From Streptomyces sp. RPA4-2 (GTDB taxonomy: Bacteria > Actinomycetota > Actinomycetes > Streptomycetales > Streptomycetaceae), in NCBI RefSeq assembly GCF_012273515.2, contig NZ_CP050975.2, positions 2,232,001 through 2,296,000 of the forward strand: a stretch of 64,000 nucleotides of DNA, read 5' to 3'. Every line of letters begins with the position of its first letter. Within the stretch, counting starts at the first letter, position 1. The notes under the pieces were generated by a model. It was not told where the DNA came from and did no database searches. It saw nothing but the letters and a program-made list of their open reading frames with translations. This document shows, one piece after another, positions 26,838-36,906 of the stretch. Both the position numbers and the translations under genes were made by a program.

Positions 26838-28003
26838 TCGGCGGGACACCGGGCGAGCACCTCCCTGGCGAGCTGGCGATAGGCGGCGGCACCGACGGAG
26901 TTGGAGGCGTACGTGGTGATCGGCTCACCGGCGACGGTGGTCTCCGGGAAGCGGACGGTCCGGCCGATCACCGTGTGGTACACGTGATCGTCGAAGGCCT
27001 CGACCACCCGGGCGAGCACCTCACGGCTGTGCACCGTGCGGGAGTCGTACATGGTCGCGAGGATGCCGTCGAGCTCCAGCTCGGGGTTGAGCCGCTCCTG
27101 GACCTTCTCGATGGTCTCGGTGAGCAGCGCGACACCACGCAGCGCGAAGAACTCGCACTCGAGCGGCACGATCACCTTGTGCGCCGCCGTCAGGGCGTTG
27201 ACGGTGAGCAGGCCCAGCGAGGGCTGACAGTCGATCACGATGTAGTCGTAGTCGGCCATCAGCGGCTTCAGGGCGCGCTGCAGCGTGGACTCGCGCGCGA
27301 CCTCGGAGACGAGCTGCACCTCGGCGGCGGACAGGTCGATGTTGCTGGGCAGCAGGTCCATGTTCGGGACCGCCGTCTTCAGGAGCACCTCGTCGGCCGC
27401 CATGCCCCGCTCCATGAGCAGGTTGTAGACGGTGAGGTCGAGCTCCATCGGGTTGACGCCGAGACCGACCGAGAGCGCGCCCTGCGGGTCGAAGTCGACG
27501 AGCAGGACCCGGCGTCCGTACTCCGCGAGCGCGGCACCCAGGTTGATGGTCGACGTCGTCTTGCCGACCCCGCCCTTCTGGTTGCACATCGCGATGATCT
27601 TCGCGGGGCCGTGGTCGGTCAGCGGGCCCGGGATCGGGAAGTACGGCAGCGGGCGTCCGGTCGGGCCCACGCGCTCACGGCGCTGGCGGGCCGCGTCGGG
27701 CGCGAGCGTGGCCGCGTACTCCGGATCGGGCTCGTACTCGGCATCGGGGTCGTAGAAGTGCCCCTCGGGCAGTTCGTCGTAGTCGGCGAAGTGGGTGCGG
27801 TTCTCGCCACTTCCGTTGCCGGCCATGGCGTTCACGTGATGGCCATCCATGCTCGGGTGTGCTGTCTGAGTCATCCGGGGACTCTGATGGGCTGCGAAGG
27901 TTCGGACAGCGACGGAGCCGACAGCCTCGAGCCCCGTGGGGCCCTGGCCCCGCGCCGGCATTCCTGGTTGACCACCCCCGGGAGTAAATGTCGACTCATT
28001 CAC
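26834..28003 (-). CDS. ParA-family ATPase (orphan, scpAB-linked)
   Basis: 389 residues from GTG 28003, with AAGGAGG 10-11 nt upstream. A disordered 130-residue N-terminal extension precedes a full ParA/Soj domain: the deviant Walker A MCNQKGGVGKTTSTINLGAA with signature lysine, VLLVDFDPQGAL, DYDYIVIDCQPSLG and VPLECEFFALRG. It is not beside parB or oriC; it heads the operon parA, RHH-like gene, scpA, scpB, rluB. The same ParA-ScpA-ScpB linkage occurs in mycobacteria, so this is a second, ParB-independent ParA probably working with condensin or another positioned cargo. Confidence 0.93.
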   Translation of the reverse strand: MNESTFTPGGGQPGMPARGQGPTGLEAVGSVAVRTFAAHQSPRMTQTAHPSMDGHHVNAMAGNGSGENRTHFADYDELPEGHFYDPDAEYEPDPEYAATLAPDAARQRRERVGPTGRPLPYFPIPGPLTDHGPAKIIAMCNQKGGVGKTTSTINLGAALAEYGRRVLLVDFDPQGALSVGLGVNPMELDLTVYNLLMERGMAADEVLLKTAVPNMDLLPSNIDLSAAEVQLVSEVARESTLQRALKPLMADYDYIVIDCQPSLGLLTVNALTAAHKVIVPLECEFFALRGVALLTETIEKVQERLNPELELDGILATMYDSRTVHSREVLARVVEAFDDHVYHTVIGRTVRFPETTVAGEPITTYASNSVGAAAYRQLAREVLARCPAE

Positions 28004-28385
28004 AAGTCGTCTTACCTCCTTGGTGACCAGGAAACTTCTCGATAGGTCAGCGTGGCACCATGCCGACGGTTGGCGACTCTATGGCGTGTCACCGCTCCGC
28101 AGCAACACAATCCGCCGGACCCGACCCGATGTGTCGGCAACCGAACACCCCTCTGTCAAGGGCGTAAGGCCGTCGCACAGCAGGTTTCACCGGTGTGCGA
28201 ATCGGTCGAAGAGTTACGTTCGTGGCGAGTTGAACGAGTGTCGCAAAGTGACCCGACACACATCCGGCCGGACCTTGCTGGGCAAGGTCCGGCCGGATGC
28301 GGGACGTTGACGACCTGTGTTGACGTATCGCCTTTTGCTCGGCGGCCGGTCCGCGACCGCTGGTCGGCGGGCCGGCCGGGCGGGG
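28004..28385. promoter_or_regulatory. Promoter region of the parA-scpAB operon and ald 3' end
   Basis: 382 nt without a gene. The minus strand here carries the AAGGAGG site of parA and presumably its promoter. The ald terminator hairpin lies within it at 28261-28299. No other structured element was recognised. Confidence 0.5.
28261..28299. terminator. Hairpin terminator between ald and parA
   Basis: Perfect 18-bp arms (28261-28278 and 28282-28299) with a 3-nt loop, GC-rich, 87 nt past the ald stop. Confidence 0.8.
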
Positions 28386-29510
28386 TCAGCCGAGCAGGGA
28401 CTCCAGCGCCACGTGCTCCAGACCGTGCGCCTCGGCGACCTCGCGGTAAACGACCTTGCCCTCATGCGTGTTGAGGCCCTTGGCCAGCGCGGGGTCGCGG
28501 CGCAGGGCCTCGGCCCAGCCGCGGTTGGCGAGCTCCACGATGTACGGCAGCGTCGCGTTGGTCAGCGCGTACGTCGAGGTGTTCGGCACGGCGCCGGGCA
28601 TGTTGGCGACGCAGTAGAAGACCGAGTTGTGGACCGGGAAGGTCGGCTCGGCGTGCGTGGTCGGACGCGAGTCCTCGAAGCAGCCGCCCTGGTCGATCGC
28701 GATGTCGACAAGAACACTTCCCGGCTTCATCCGCGACACGAGTTCGTTGGTGACCAGCTTCGGGGCCTTGGCGCCCGGGATGAGGACGGCGCCGATGACG
28801 AGGTCGGCCTCGAGGCAGGCCTTCTCCAGCTCGAAGGCGTTGGAGACGACGGTCTGGATCTTCGTGCCGAAGATCTTGTCCGCCTCCTTGAGCTTGTTGA
28901 TGTCGCGGTCGAGCAGGGTCACCTGGAACCCCATGCCGATGGCGATCTGCGCGGCGTTCCAGCCGGAGACGCCGCCGCCGATGACGACGACCTTGGCGGG
29001 CAGCACGCCGGGAACGCCGCCCGGCAGCACCCCGCGGCCGCCGTTGGCGCGCATCAGCTGGTAGGCGCCGACCTGCGGGGCGAGCCGGCCCGCGACCTCG
29101 GACATCGGGGCGAGCAGGGGCAGGGCGCGGTTGGGCAGCTCGACCGTTTCGTACGCGATGGCCGTGGTGCCGGACTCCAGGAGCGCGTCCGTGCACTCCT
29201 TGGAGGCGGCCAGGTGGAGGTACGTGAAGAGCGTCTGGTCCTTGCGGAGGCGGTGGTACTCCTCCGCGATGGGCTCCTTGACCTTCAGCAGCAGGTCGGC
29301 GGTGGCCCACACCTGGTCGGCGGTGGGGAGGATCTGCGCACCGGCGGAGACGTACTCGTCGTCCGTGATCGAGGAGCCGACACCGGCGTTCTGCTCGACG
29401 AAGACCTGGTGGCCGTGGCGCACCAGCTCGTGGACGCCGGCGGGGGTGATGGCCACCCGGAACTCGTTGTTCTTGACCTCGCGGGGGATACCGACCTTCA
29501 CGTCGATCAC
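28386..29510 (-). CDS. ald: Alanine dehydrogenase
   Basis: About 374 residues from GTG 29510, with AAGGA about 4 nt upstream. It contains the N-terminal signature VGIPREVKNNEFRVAITPAGVHEL, catalytic Lys and His regions (LLKVKEPIAEEY; LFTYLHLAA) and the NAD-binding VIGGGVSGWNAAQIAIGMGFQV. It reversibly converts alanine plus NAD to pyruvate, ammonia and NADH. In Streptomyces it serves alanine use and is typically induced by alanine. It sits alone between two terminators. Confidence 0.96.
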   Translation of the reverse strand: MIDVKVGIPREVKNNEFRVAITPAGVHELVRHGHQVFVEQNAGVGSSITDDEYVSAGAQILPTADQVWATADLLLKVKEPIAEEYHRLRKDQTLFTYLHLAASKECTDALLESGTTAIAYETVELPNRALPLLAPMSEVAGRLAPQVGAYQLMRANGGRGVLPGGVPGVLPAKVVVIGGGVSGWNAAQIAIGMGFQVTLLDRDINKLKEADKIFGTKIQTVVSNAFELEKACLEADLVIGAVLIPGAKAPKLVTNELVSRMKPGSVLVDIAIDQGGCFEDSRPTTHAEPTFPVHNSVFYCVANMPGAVPNTSTYALTNATLPYIVELANRGWAEALRRDPALAKGLNTHEGKVVYREVAEAHGLEHVALESLLG

Positions 29511-29671
29511 GGTCCTTGACTCAGAGGGTTCTGGGCTATGCACGGCCGGGCGACGCAAGCCGGGGCGATGCATGTCATACCCGGATGCACGGGCGCGCCG
29601 GGAGACACCACGAAAGAACGCAGCGGAGCCAGTCTAATGAAGGGATTCTCTCTGTCTAGCCTTTCAATGCA

Positions 29672-31753
29672 TCAATCTTCTGCGGATGTACTGCGGATTT
29701 CGCAGGCGTTAGCGTCCTGTTCCATGGCCATCGAGCTCTCCGGGAGCTCATCACCCAGCATGCGCTCGGCCGCCCCGCGGTGCAGCTGGGCCGCGGCGGG
29801 GTCGCCGAGCCGGTCCAGGGTGTCGGCCAGCCTGAGCTGCAGCGCGGCCTGCAGCCGCAGGTCCTCGGCGCGGCGGGCCCACTCGACGGCGTCCTGGCAG
29901 GTGCGCAGCGACTCCTCCGGCCGTCCCGCGTACTCCTGCACCCGCGCCAGCTCGCTCAACGCCCGTGCCTGGGACGCCACATCGCCGTTCCTGCGATGTC
30001 CGGTGACGGCGGCGCGCCAGTTGCGCAGCGCCTCGCCGTAGCGGCCCGCGTAGGTGTGCGCGGTGGCGATCCGGCCGTAGAGCCGGGCGGCGTCCAGCCG
30101 CTCGTCGCGGGCCAGGCGCTGGGCGAGCGCCCGGCCGTACCAGTCGGCGGCCCGGTCGAAGTCCCCGAGCTCCAGGTGGGCGCCGCCTACGGATTCCATC
30201 GCCCGGCCGATCGCGTACGGGTCGTTCGCCTCGCGCGCGGCGTCGAGCGCGGCCCGGTAGCGGGCCAGGGCCGCCACGGTGCGGCCGGTGCGTTCGTCCA
30301 GGTCGGCCAGGTTCAGCAGGGCCGCGGCCCGCTCCCGCGGCAGCCTGCGGCGCTCGGCGACGTCGAGGACGAGCCGGTGGATGCCGTAGAGCTCGGGTGC
30401 CGCGGCCCGGGTGCCGAAGTGGACGACCAGCGCCCGCACCAGGGCGGCCATCAGGCGGCGGGCCAGGGTGTCCAGCTCGCCGTCGGCGACCGCGAGCCGG
30501 GCGGCGGCCAGCAGCGCGGGCTGCCGGATCCGCAGCCAGTCCTCGGCCGCCCTGGGGTTCGGGAAGCGCAGCGCGCGGGGCATCCCGGCGAGCTTCTCGC
30601 GGGCCGGCGAGCTGTCGGTCTCGGTGATCGCGCGGCAGGACACCAGCAGCCGCACGGTCCGCTCCAGCATCCGGGCGCGGGCCAGCTGCAGCTCGGCCGG
30701 GCGGTCCTCGCTCTCGGTGAGGGTGCGCAGCAGCGGCAGCAGGAAGCCGGGGACCTCGTACTGCGGCAGCGGCGACTCGACCGGCCGCAGGAGCCCGAGC
30801 GCGGCGAAGTCGTCCAGCGCGCCGTGGGCGGCTCCGACCGAGCAGCCGGCGAGCGCGGACGCGGTGTGCGGGTCGACGAGCCCGGCCGGCGCGAGGGAGA
30901 GCAGTCGCAGGGTCCGCGCGGCGGCGGCGGGCAGCCCGGTGTACGTGAGCCGGAAGATCCGGGCGGACGCCGAGCCCTCCTCGCCGTCCGCGCGCAGCTG
31001 CTTGGCGAGGTCGGCGACGGCCGAGGTGGGACGGGCCGCGAGCCAGCCGCCCGCCAGCACCAGGGCGCCGGGCTGGCCCGCGCACTCCTCGACCAGCCCC
31101 TCGGCGGCGAGTGGGTCGACGGTGATACGGACCGAGCCCGCGAACCGTTCCAGGAGTTCCAGCGCGGACTTGGTGTCGAGGCCGCCCAGGGTGCAGGGGC
31201 GCACGTCCGCGATGCCGGTCAGCGGCCCTCCGGAGACGGCGACCACCAGGCATTCGGGGGTGTCGGGCAGCAGGACGTCGACCTGCTCGGCGTCGGCCGC
31301 GTCGTCGAGCAGGAGCAGGGCGCGCCGGGTGGCGAGGGCGTCGCGCACCGCCGCGCTCAGGTCCTCGGCGTCGGCTCCGGGCGGCGCGGGCAGTTCCAGG
31401 GCCGTGAGGAGTTCCCGCGCGGTGCGCTCGGTGGGCACCGGGGTGCCGTCGGGTTCGGCCAGCCGGGCCCGCAGCACCCCGTCCGGGTAACTCTCGGCGA
31501 CCTGCCGGACGAGTTCCTCGGCGAGCGCGGTGCGGCCCGAGCCGGGCTTGCCGGCGATGAGCAGCACCCGCGCACGGGGGGCTTTGCGGCCCGCCAGGGT
31601 GTCCAGTCCGGCCCGTTCGATGTCGGCCCGGAGTTCCTTCAACTCTCTTGTACGGCCGAGGAACTGACCCTTGGTAGGAGCGGACCCGGCAGCCGGACGC
31701 CGCCCTGCCGACGGCGCTTTCGCGCCGTCCGTGTCCACCGCCTGATCTGTCAC
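29672..31753 (-). CDS. STAND/NB-ARC ATPase with TPR repeats (AfsR-like, no DNA-binding domain)
   Basis: About 693 residues. A short basic N terminus precedes GQFLGRTRELKELRADIER, typical of the AfsR-type NB-ARC region (AFSR/SARP family). The P-loop reads IAGKPGSGRTALAEELV: the invariant Lys is replaced by Arg. A Walker B-like LLLLDDAAD follows. Winged-helix and arm regions reach about 430, and TPR repeats occupy about 440-670 (e.g. ALARYRAALDAAREANDPYAIGRAMESVGGAHLELGDFDRAADWYGRAL). The SARP DNA-binding domain is absent. It is probably a signalling or scaffolding switch protein. GGGAG lies 8 nt upstream of GTG 31753. Confidence 0.85.
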   Translation of the reverse strand: MTDQAVDTDGAKAPSAGRRPAAGSAPTKGQFLGRTRELKELRADIERAGLDTLAGRKAPRARVLLIAGKPGSGRTALAEELVRQVAESYPDGVLRARLAEPDGTPVPTERTARELLTALELPAPPGADAEDLSAAVRDALATRRALLLLDDAADAEQVDVLLPDTPECLVVAVSGGPLTGIADVRPCTLGGLDTKSALELLERFAGSVRITVDPLAAEGLVEECAGQPGALVLAGGWLAARPTSAVADLAKQLRADGEEGSASARIFRLTYTGLPAAAARTLRLLSLAPAGLVDPHTASALAGCSVGAAHGALDDFAALGLLRPVESPLPQYEVPGFLLPLLRTLTESEDRPAELQLARARMLERTVRLLVSCRAITETDSSPAREKLAGMPRALRFPNPRAAEDWLRIRQPALLAAARLAVADGELDTLARRLMAALVRALVVHFGTRAAAPELYGIHRLVLDVAERRRLPRERAAALLNLADLDERTGRTVAALARYRAALDAAREANDPYAIGRAMESVGGAHLELGDFDRAADWYGRALAQRLARDERLDAARLYGRIATAHTYAGRYGEALRNWRAAVTGHRRNGDVASQARALSELARVQEYAGRPEESLRTCQDAVEWARRAEDLRLQAALQLRLADTLDRLGDPAAAQLHRGAAERMLGDELPESSMAMEQDANACEIRSTSAED

Positions 31754-31990
31754 GGGCCACACTCCCGTCCCACTGCACGCGCAAGCCCGCCGGGACTCCG
31801 GTTCGGGCGTTTCCAGAGCCTAGTTCACGCTCTGCGACGAACCGTGCGGAGCACGGCGGGGACATCCCTCGATCGGATCAGCCGATCGTAGGACCGGATG
31901 GGCGTGCTGTGGGGCACCGGAGGACCGCGGAAGGCGCCGAGGGCGCCGAAGAGCCCAGGGAGGGGCGTCCAGGGCGCCGCGGCGGGCCTG

Positions 31991-32617
31991 TCAGGCCTCG
32001 AAGGGGCGCGCCGGCCAGGGCGCCTCGGCCGGACGCAGCGCGTCGAGTCCGTCCCCGGCGCGCGCGGCGAGCAGGGCGAGGACGCCGACCACGAGGCAGT
32101 CGTTGTGCAGGTCGCCGCCGAGGACCCCCCGGACGAGCTCGTCGAGGGGGACCCGTGCCAGCTCCATGTCGGCCTCCTCGTCCTCCACCTCGAAGCGCTC
32201 CCCCTCCGCCTCGGAGAGGTCACGCGCGAGGAAGACGCGTACGGCCTCGGAACTGCCGCCGGGGGTGGTGTAGACGTCGGTGAGCACGCGCCAGTTCTCG
32301 GCCTTGACGTGCGCCTCCTCGTACAGCTCGCGCTGGGCGGCGTGCAGCGGGTTCTCGCCGGGGACGTCGAGCAGGCCGGCCGGGATCTCCCAGAGCTTCT
32401 GACGCACGGGGTGCCGGTACTGGCGCAGCACCACCACCCGGTCCCGGTCGTCGAGGGCGACGACGGCCACGGAGCCGGGATGGACCTGGTAGTCGCGCCG
32501 GGCGACCGATCCGTCGGGCATGACCACGTCGTCGGTACGGACGGAGGTCTTGTTGCCGACGAAGGGGGTCGCGGTCGCCCTGACCTCCCATTCCTCGGCG
32601 GTGTCCTTGATCGTCAT
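31991..32617 (-). CDS. ADP-ribose pyrophosphatase (NUDIX)
   Basis: 208 residues from ATG 32617 with GGGAGGA 6 nt upstream. The NUDIX signature is AGLLDVPGENPLHAAQRELY then EEAHV, with the one-residue-longer loop also seen in the mycobacterial homologue that lies next to pyrG. It should hydrolyse ADP-ribose to AMP and ribose-5-phosphate. Its neighbour pyrG is in the same direction, about 110 nt upstream. It is distinct from the NrtR-like NUDIX regulator at 22 kb. Confidence 0.92.
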   Translation of the reverse strand: MTIKDTAEEWEVRATATPFVGNKTSVRTDDVVMPDGSVARRDYQVHPGSVAVVALDDRDRVVVLRQYRHPVRQKLWEIPAGLLDVPGENPLHAAQRELYEEAHVKAENWRVLTDVYTTPGGSSEAVRVFLARDLSEAEGERFEVEDEEADMELARVPLDELVRGVLGGDLHNDCLVVGVLALLAARAGDGLDALRPAEAPWPARPFEA

Positions 32618-32727
32618 GCCCTGTCCTCCCACACGTGCAAAAGAAACCGGTCCCGGTGCCGAAAACGACCGAGACCGGGGTGCCTGCCCCGCAAGGCACA
32701 CACCCCGGCCACCGTACAACCCTGGTG

Positions 32728-34395
<1,668 letters not shown>

Positions 34396-34891
34396 GGCCA
34401 AGAGGGGGCTCCCGTGGTCGCGGTCTGGGGTGCGTACCGGCGTGGTGTCCGAGAATTCTTCGGAGGTGCCGTCGCTGCGGTTCGGGGGTTTCTTGCCCAC
34501 CGGTCCACGGGCTACCAGGGTATCAGCGACCCGGCGAGGCCGCTTCCGGCCACGCTCCGCACACACGTCGACACGAACCCCGCACGCCACTCACTCGATC
34601 GGCCCACCCGGGATACCGGGAGCGGCACGCGGATCTTCCACGTGCGTCGTATCCTGCTCGGACACTCGCTGCCGAGCCCGGCCGACACACGGCACCATCC
34701 CCGCCCGTATCCCGGAACAACGAGGGCTCGTCAGTTCGTTTCGCAACGACAATCGGACCAATAATTGACGTTCCGCAGCGACGCTTCACCAACGTTCTTA
34801 CATTCAACCTTCTAACGTTTTGAACGTTCCCTTGACCGCAGAGCGACCGCCCCTCGCGGGGGGCGACGTGGCCGTTCGACTGGAGATGCAC
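34396..34891. promoter_or_regulatory. Divergent promoter region pyrG / GH15 gene, AACGTT motifs
   Basis: 496 nt without a supported gene. It contains three AACGTT hexamers (34791-34796, 34814-34819, 34823-34828); the last lies in the 8-bp palindrome GAACGTTC. They sit about 60-100 nt before the preferred GH15 start and could be an operator for a LacI-type or similar regulator. The rest, upstream of pyrG, is relatively AT-rich with no recognised structure. Confidence 0.45.
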
Positions 34892-36694
34892 GTGGCCGGG
34901 CGCATCGAGGACTACGCACTCATCGGAGACATGCAGACCGCAGCGCTGGTCTGCCGGGACGGCACAGTGGACTGGCTGTGCCTGCCCCGCTTCGACTCCC
35001 ATGCCATCTTCGCGGGACTGCTCGGCACGGAGGAACACGGATTCTGGCGGCTCGGCCCGGCCCACGCGGCCGACGCCGAACCGCCGATGGCGGCACGCCG
35101 CTCGTACCGCGGCGACTCGCTGATCCTCGAATCCGAGTGGGACACCCCCCGCGGCACGGTCCGGGTGACCGATTTCATGCCGCCCCGTGACGGCGCGCCG
35201 CAGCTCATCCGCATCGTGGAAGGCGTCACGGGCCGCGTCCCGATGCGCTCCGCGCTGCGGATGCGGTTCAGCTACGGGCGGGTGGTGCCCTGGGTGCACA
35301 AGCACGAGGGGCGCACGGTCGCCGTGGCCGGACCGGACTCGGTGTGGTTCGACACCCCCTGCGAGACCTACGGCAAGGCGTTGACCACGTACGCCGACTT
35401 CACGGTGGCACCGGGTGACCGGATCGCGTTCACCATCTCGTGGGAGCCCTCGCACAAGCGGCCCCCGGCGCTGCCCGAGCCCGAGCAGGCCCTGGAGGCC
35501 ACCGAGGAGTTCTGGCGCGACTGGGTCGACCAGTGCACGTACCACGGCCCCTATCGCGAGGCCGTCGTCCGCTCGCTGATCACCCTCAAGGCCCTGACGT
35601 ACGCGCCCACGGGCGGCATCGTCGCGGCGCCCACCACCTCCCTGCCGGAGGAGATCGGCGGCGTACGCAACTGGGACTACCGCTACACCTGGCTGCGCGA
35701 CGCCGCGATCACCCTCTCCTCCCTGCTGCGCACCGGCTACCGCGAGGAGGCACGGGCCTGGCGCGAGTGGCTGCTGCGCGCGGTCGCGGGCGACCCGGAG
35801 AACCTCCAGATCATGTACGGCATCGCGGGCGAACGGGAGTTGGGCGAGGCGGAACTCGACTGGCTTCCCGGATACGAGAATTCGGGCCCGGTACGGGTCG
35901 GCAACGGCGCCGCGCACCAGCTCCAGCTGGATGTGTACGGCGAGGTCACCGAGGCCCTGCACCTGGCCCACATGACGGGTCTGTCCCGCAACGACTACGC
36001 CTCGCTGCTCCAGTTGAAGCTGATCCGCTATCTGGAGGACCACTGGGACCAGCCGGACGAGGGCATCTGGGAGGTCCGCGGTCCGCGCCGGCACTTCGTG
36101 CACTCCAAGGTGATGGCCTGGGTCGCCGTCGACCGCACCATCAAGCTCATCGAGTCGGGCGACGCGGACGGCCCGCTGGAGAAGTGGCGCGAACTGCGCG
36201 ACGACATCCACCGGGACGTGTGCGAGAAGGGCTACGACAAGGAGCGCAACACGTTCACGCAGTCGTACGGCTCCAGGGAGCTGGACGCCTCGCTGCTCCT
36301 CATCCCGCAGATGGGCTTCCTGCCGCCCGACGACAAGCGCGTCATCGGCACCATCGAGGCGATCCAGCGCGAGCTGTCCACCTCGGACGGCTTCATCCTG
36401 CGCTACCCGACCTCCGGCGAGGACGCGGGCGTGGACGGGCTGGAGGGCGACGAGGGCGCCTTCCTCGCGTGCTCGTTCTGGATGGCGGACGACCTGGCGA
36501 TGATCGGCCGGGTCGACGAGGCCCGCAAGCTCTTCGAGCGGCTGCTGGCGCTCCGCAACGACCTGGGCCTGCTGGCCGAGGAGTGGGACCCGCGTCTGCA
36601 GCGCCAGGTGGGCAACTTCCCGCAGGCCTTCAGCCACGTGCCCCTGATCGACACGGCACTGAGGCTGACCGCGAGCGGGGCGTACGGCGGCTAG
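34892..36694 (+). CDS. Glycoside hydrolase family 15 protein (trehalase-like)
   Basis: About 600 residues from GTG 34892 (GGAG 6-7 nt upstream; earlier in-frame starts are possible). The N-terminal beta-sandwich (about 1-220, RIEDYALIGDMQTAALVCRDGTVDWLCLPRFDS) is followed by an (alpha/alpha)6 barrel with GVRNWDYRYTWLRDAAITLSS, MYGIAGERELGEAELDWLPGY and EEWDPRLQRQVGNFPQAFSH. Mycobacterial homologues of this arrangement are trehalases that need phosphate and Mg. A glucoamylase role is the alternative. There is no signal peptide, so it acts on cytoplasmic sugar such as trehalose. Its TAG stop is part of a partial copy of a repeat element. Confidence 0.9.
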   Translation: MAGRIEDYALIGDMQTAALVCRDGTVDWLCLPRFDSHAIFAGLLGTEEHGFWRLGPAHAADAEPPMAARRSYRGDSLILESEWDTPRGTVRVTDFMPPRDGAPQLIRIVEGVTGRVPMRSALRMRFSYGRVVPWVHKHEGRTVAVAGPDSVWFDTPCETYGKALTTYADFTVAPGDRIAFTISWEPSHKRPPALPEPEQALEATEEFWRDWVDQCTYHGPYREAVVRSLITLKALTYAPTGGIVAAPTTSLPEEIGGVRNWDYRYTWLRDAAITLSSLLRTGYREEARAWREWLLRAVAGDPENLQIMYGIAGERELGEAELDWLPGYENSGPVRVGNGAAHQLQLDVYGEVTEALHLAHMTGLSRNDYASLLQLKLIRYLEDHWDQPDEGIWEVRGPRRHFVHSKVMAWVAVDRTIKLIESGDADGPLEKWRELRDDIHRDVCEKGYDKERNTFTQSYGSRELDASLLLIPQMGFLPPDDKRVIGTIEAIQRELSTSDGFILRYPTSGEDAGVDGLEGDEGAFLACSFWMADDLAMIGRVDEARKLFERLLALRNDLGLLAEEWDPRLQRQVGNFPQAFSHVPLIDTALRLTASGAYGG

Positions 36695-36740
36695 GGCACG
36701 CCAGGCGTCGCGAGGCGGGCGGGACTCTCGCAACCCGCCC
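36691..36740. repeat. Partial copy of the MITE-like repeat
   Basis: CTAGGGC at the start, then CGCCAGGCGTCGCGAGGCGG and GCGGGACTCTCGCAAC, closely matching the right half of the element at 38572-38779. It looks like an internally deleted remnant. The GH15 stop codon TAG (36692-36694) lies in its first bases. Confidence 0.65.
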
Positions 36741-36906
36741 CGGCACGACGACGCGACCTACGGCGGCCGCCGGACAGCGGCCACCGTGGGCGCCCCGCGA
36801 GGGGCGCGGCACCGACAGGCGCGGCCCGGACCGCGTGCCGGCGGGCACCCGGCGGCACCGGCCTCGGAGGTGCCCGCGCACGGGGTGCACGGGTAGCGTC
36901 CGCAGC

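Noticed and set aside
35440..36906. 1,035-residue frame joining GH15 antisense-type sequence to PucR
   Set aside because: The upstream part is an out-of-frame shadow of GH15; the PucR protein has its own start at 36907.
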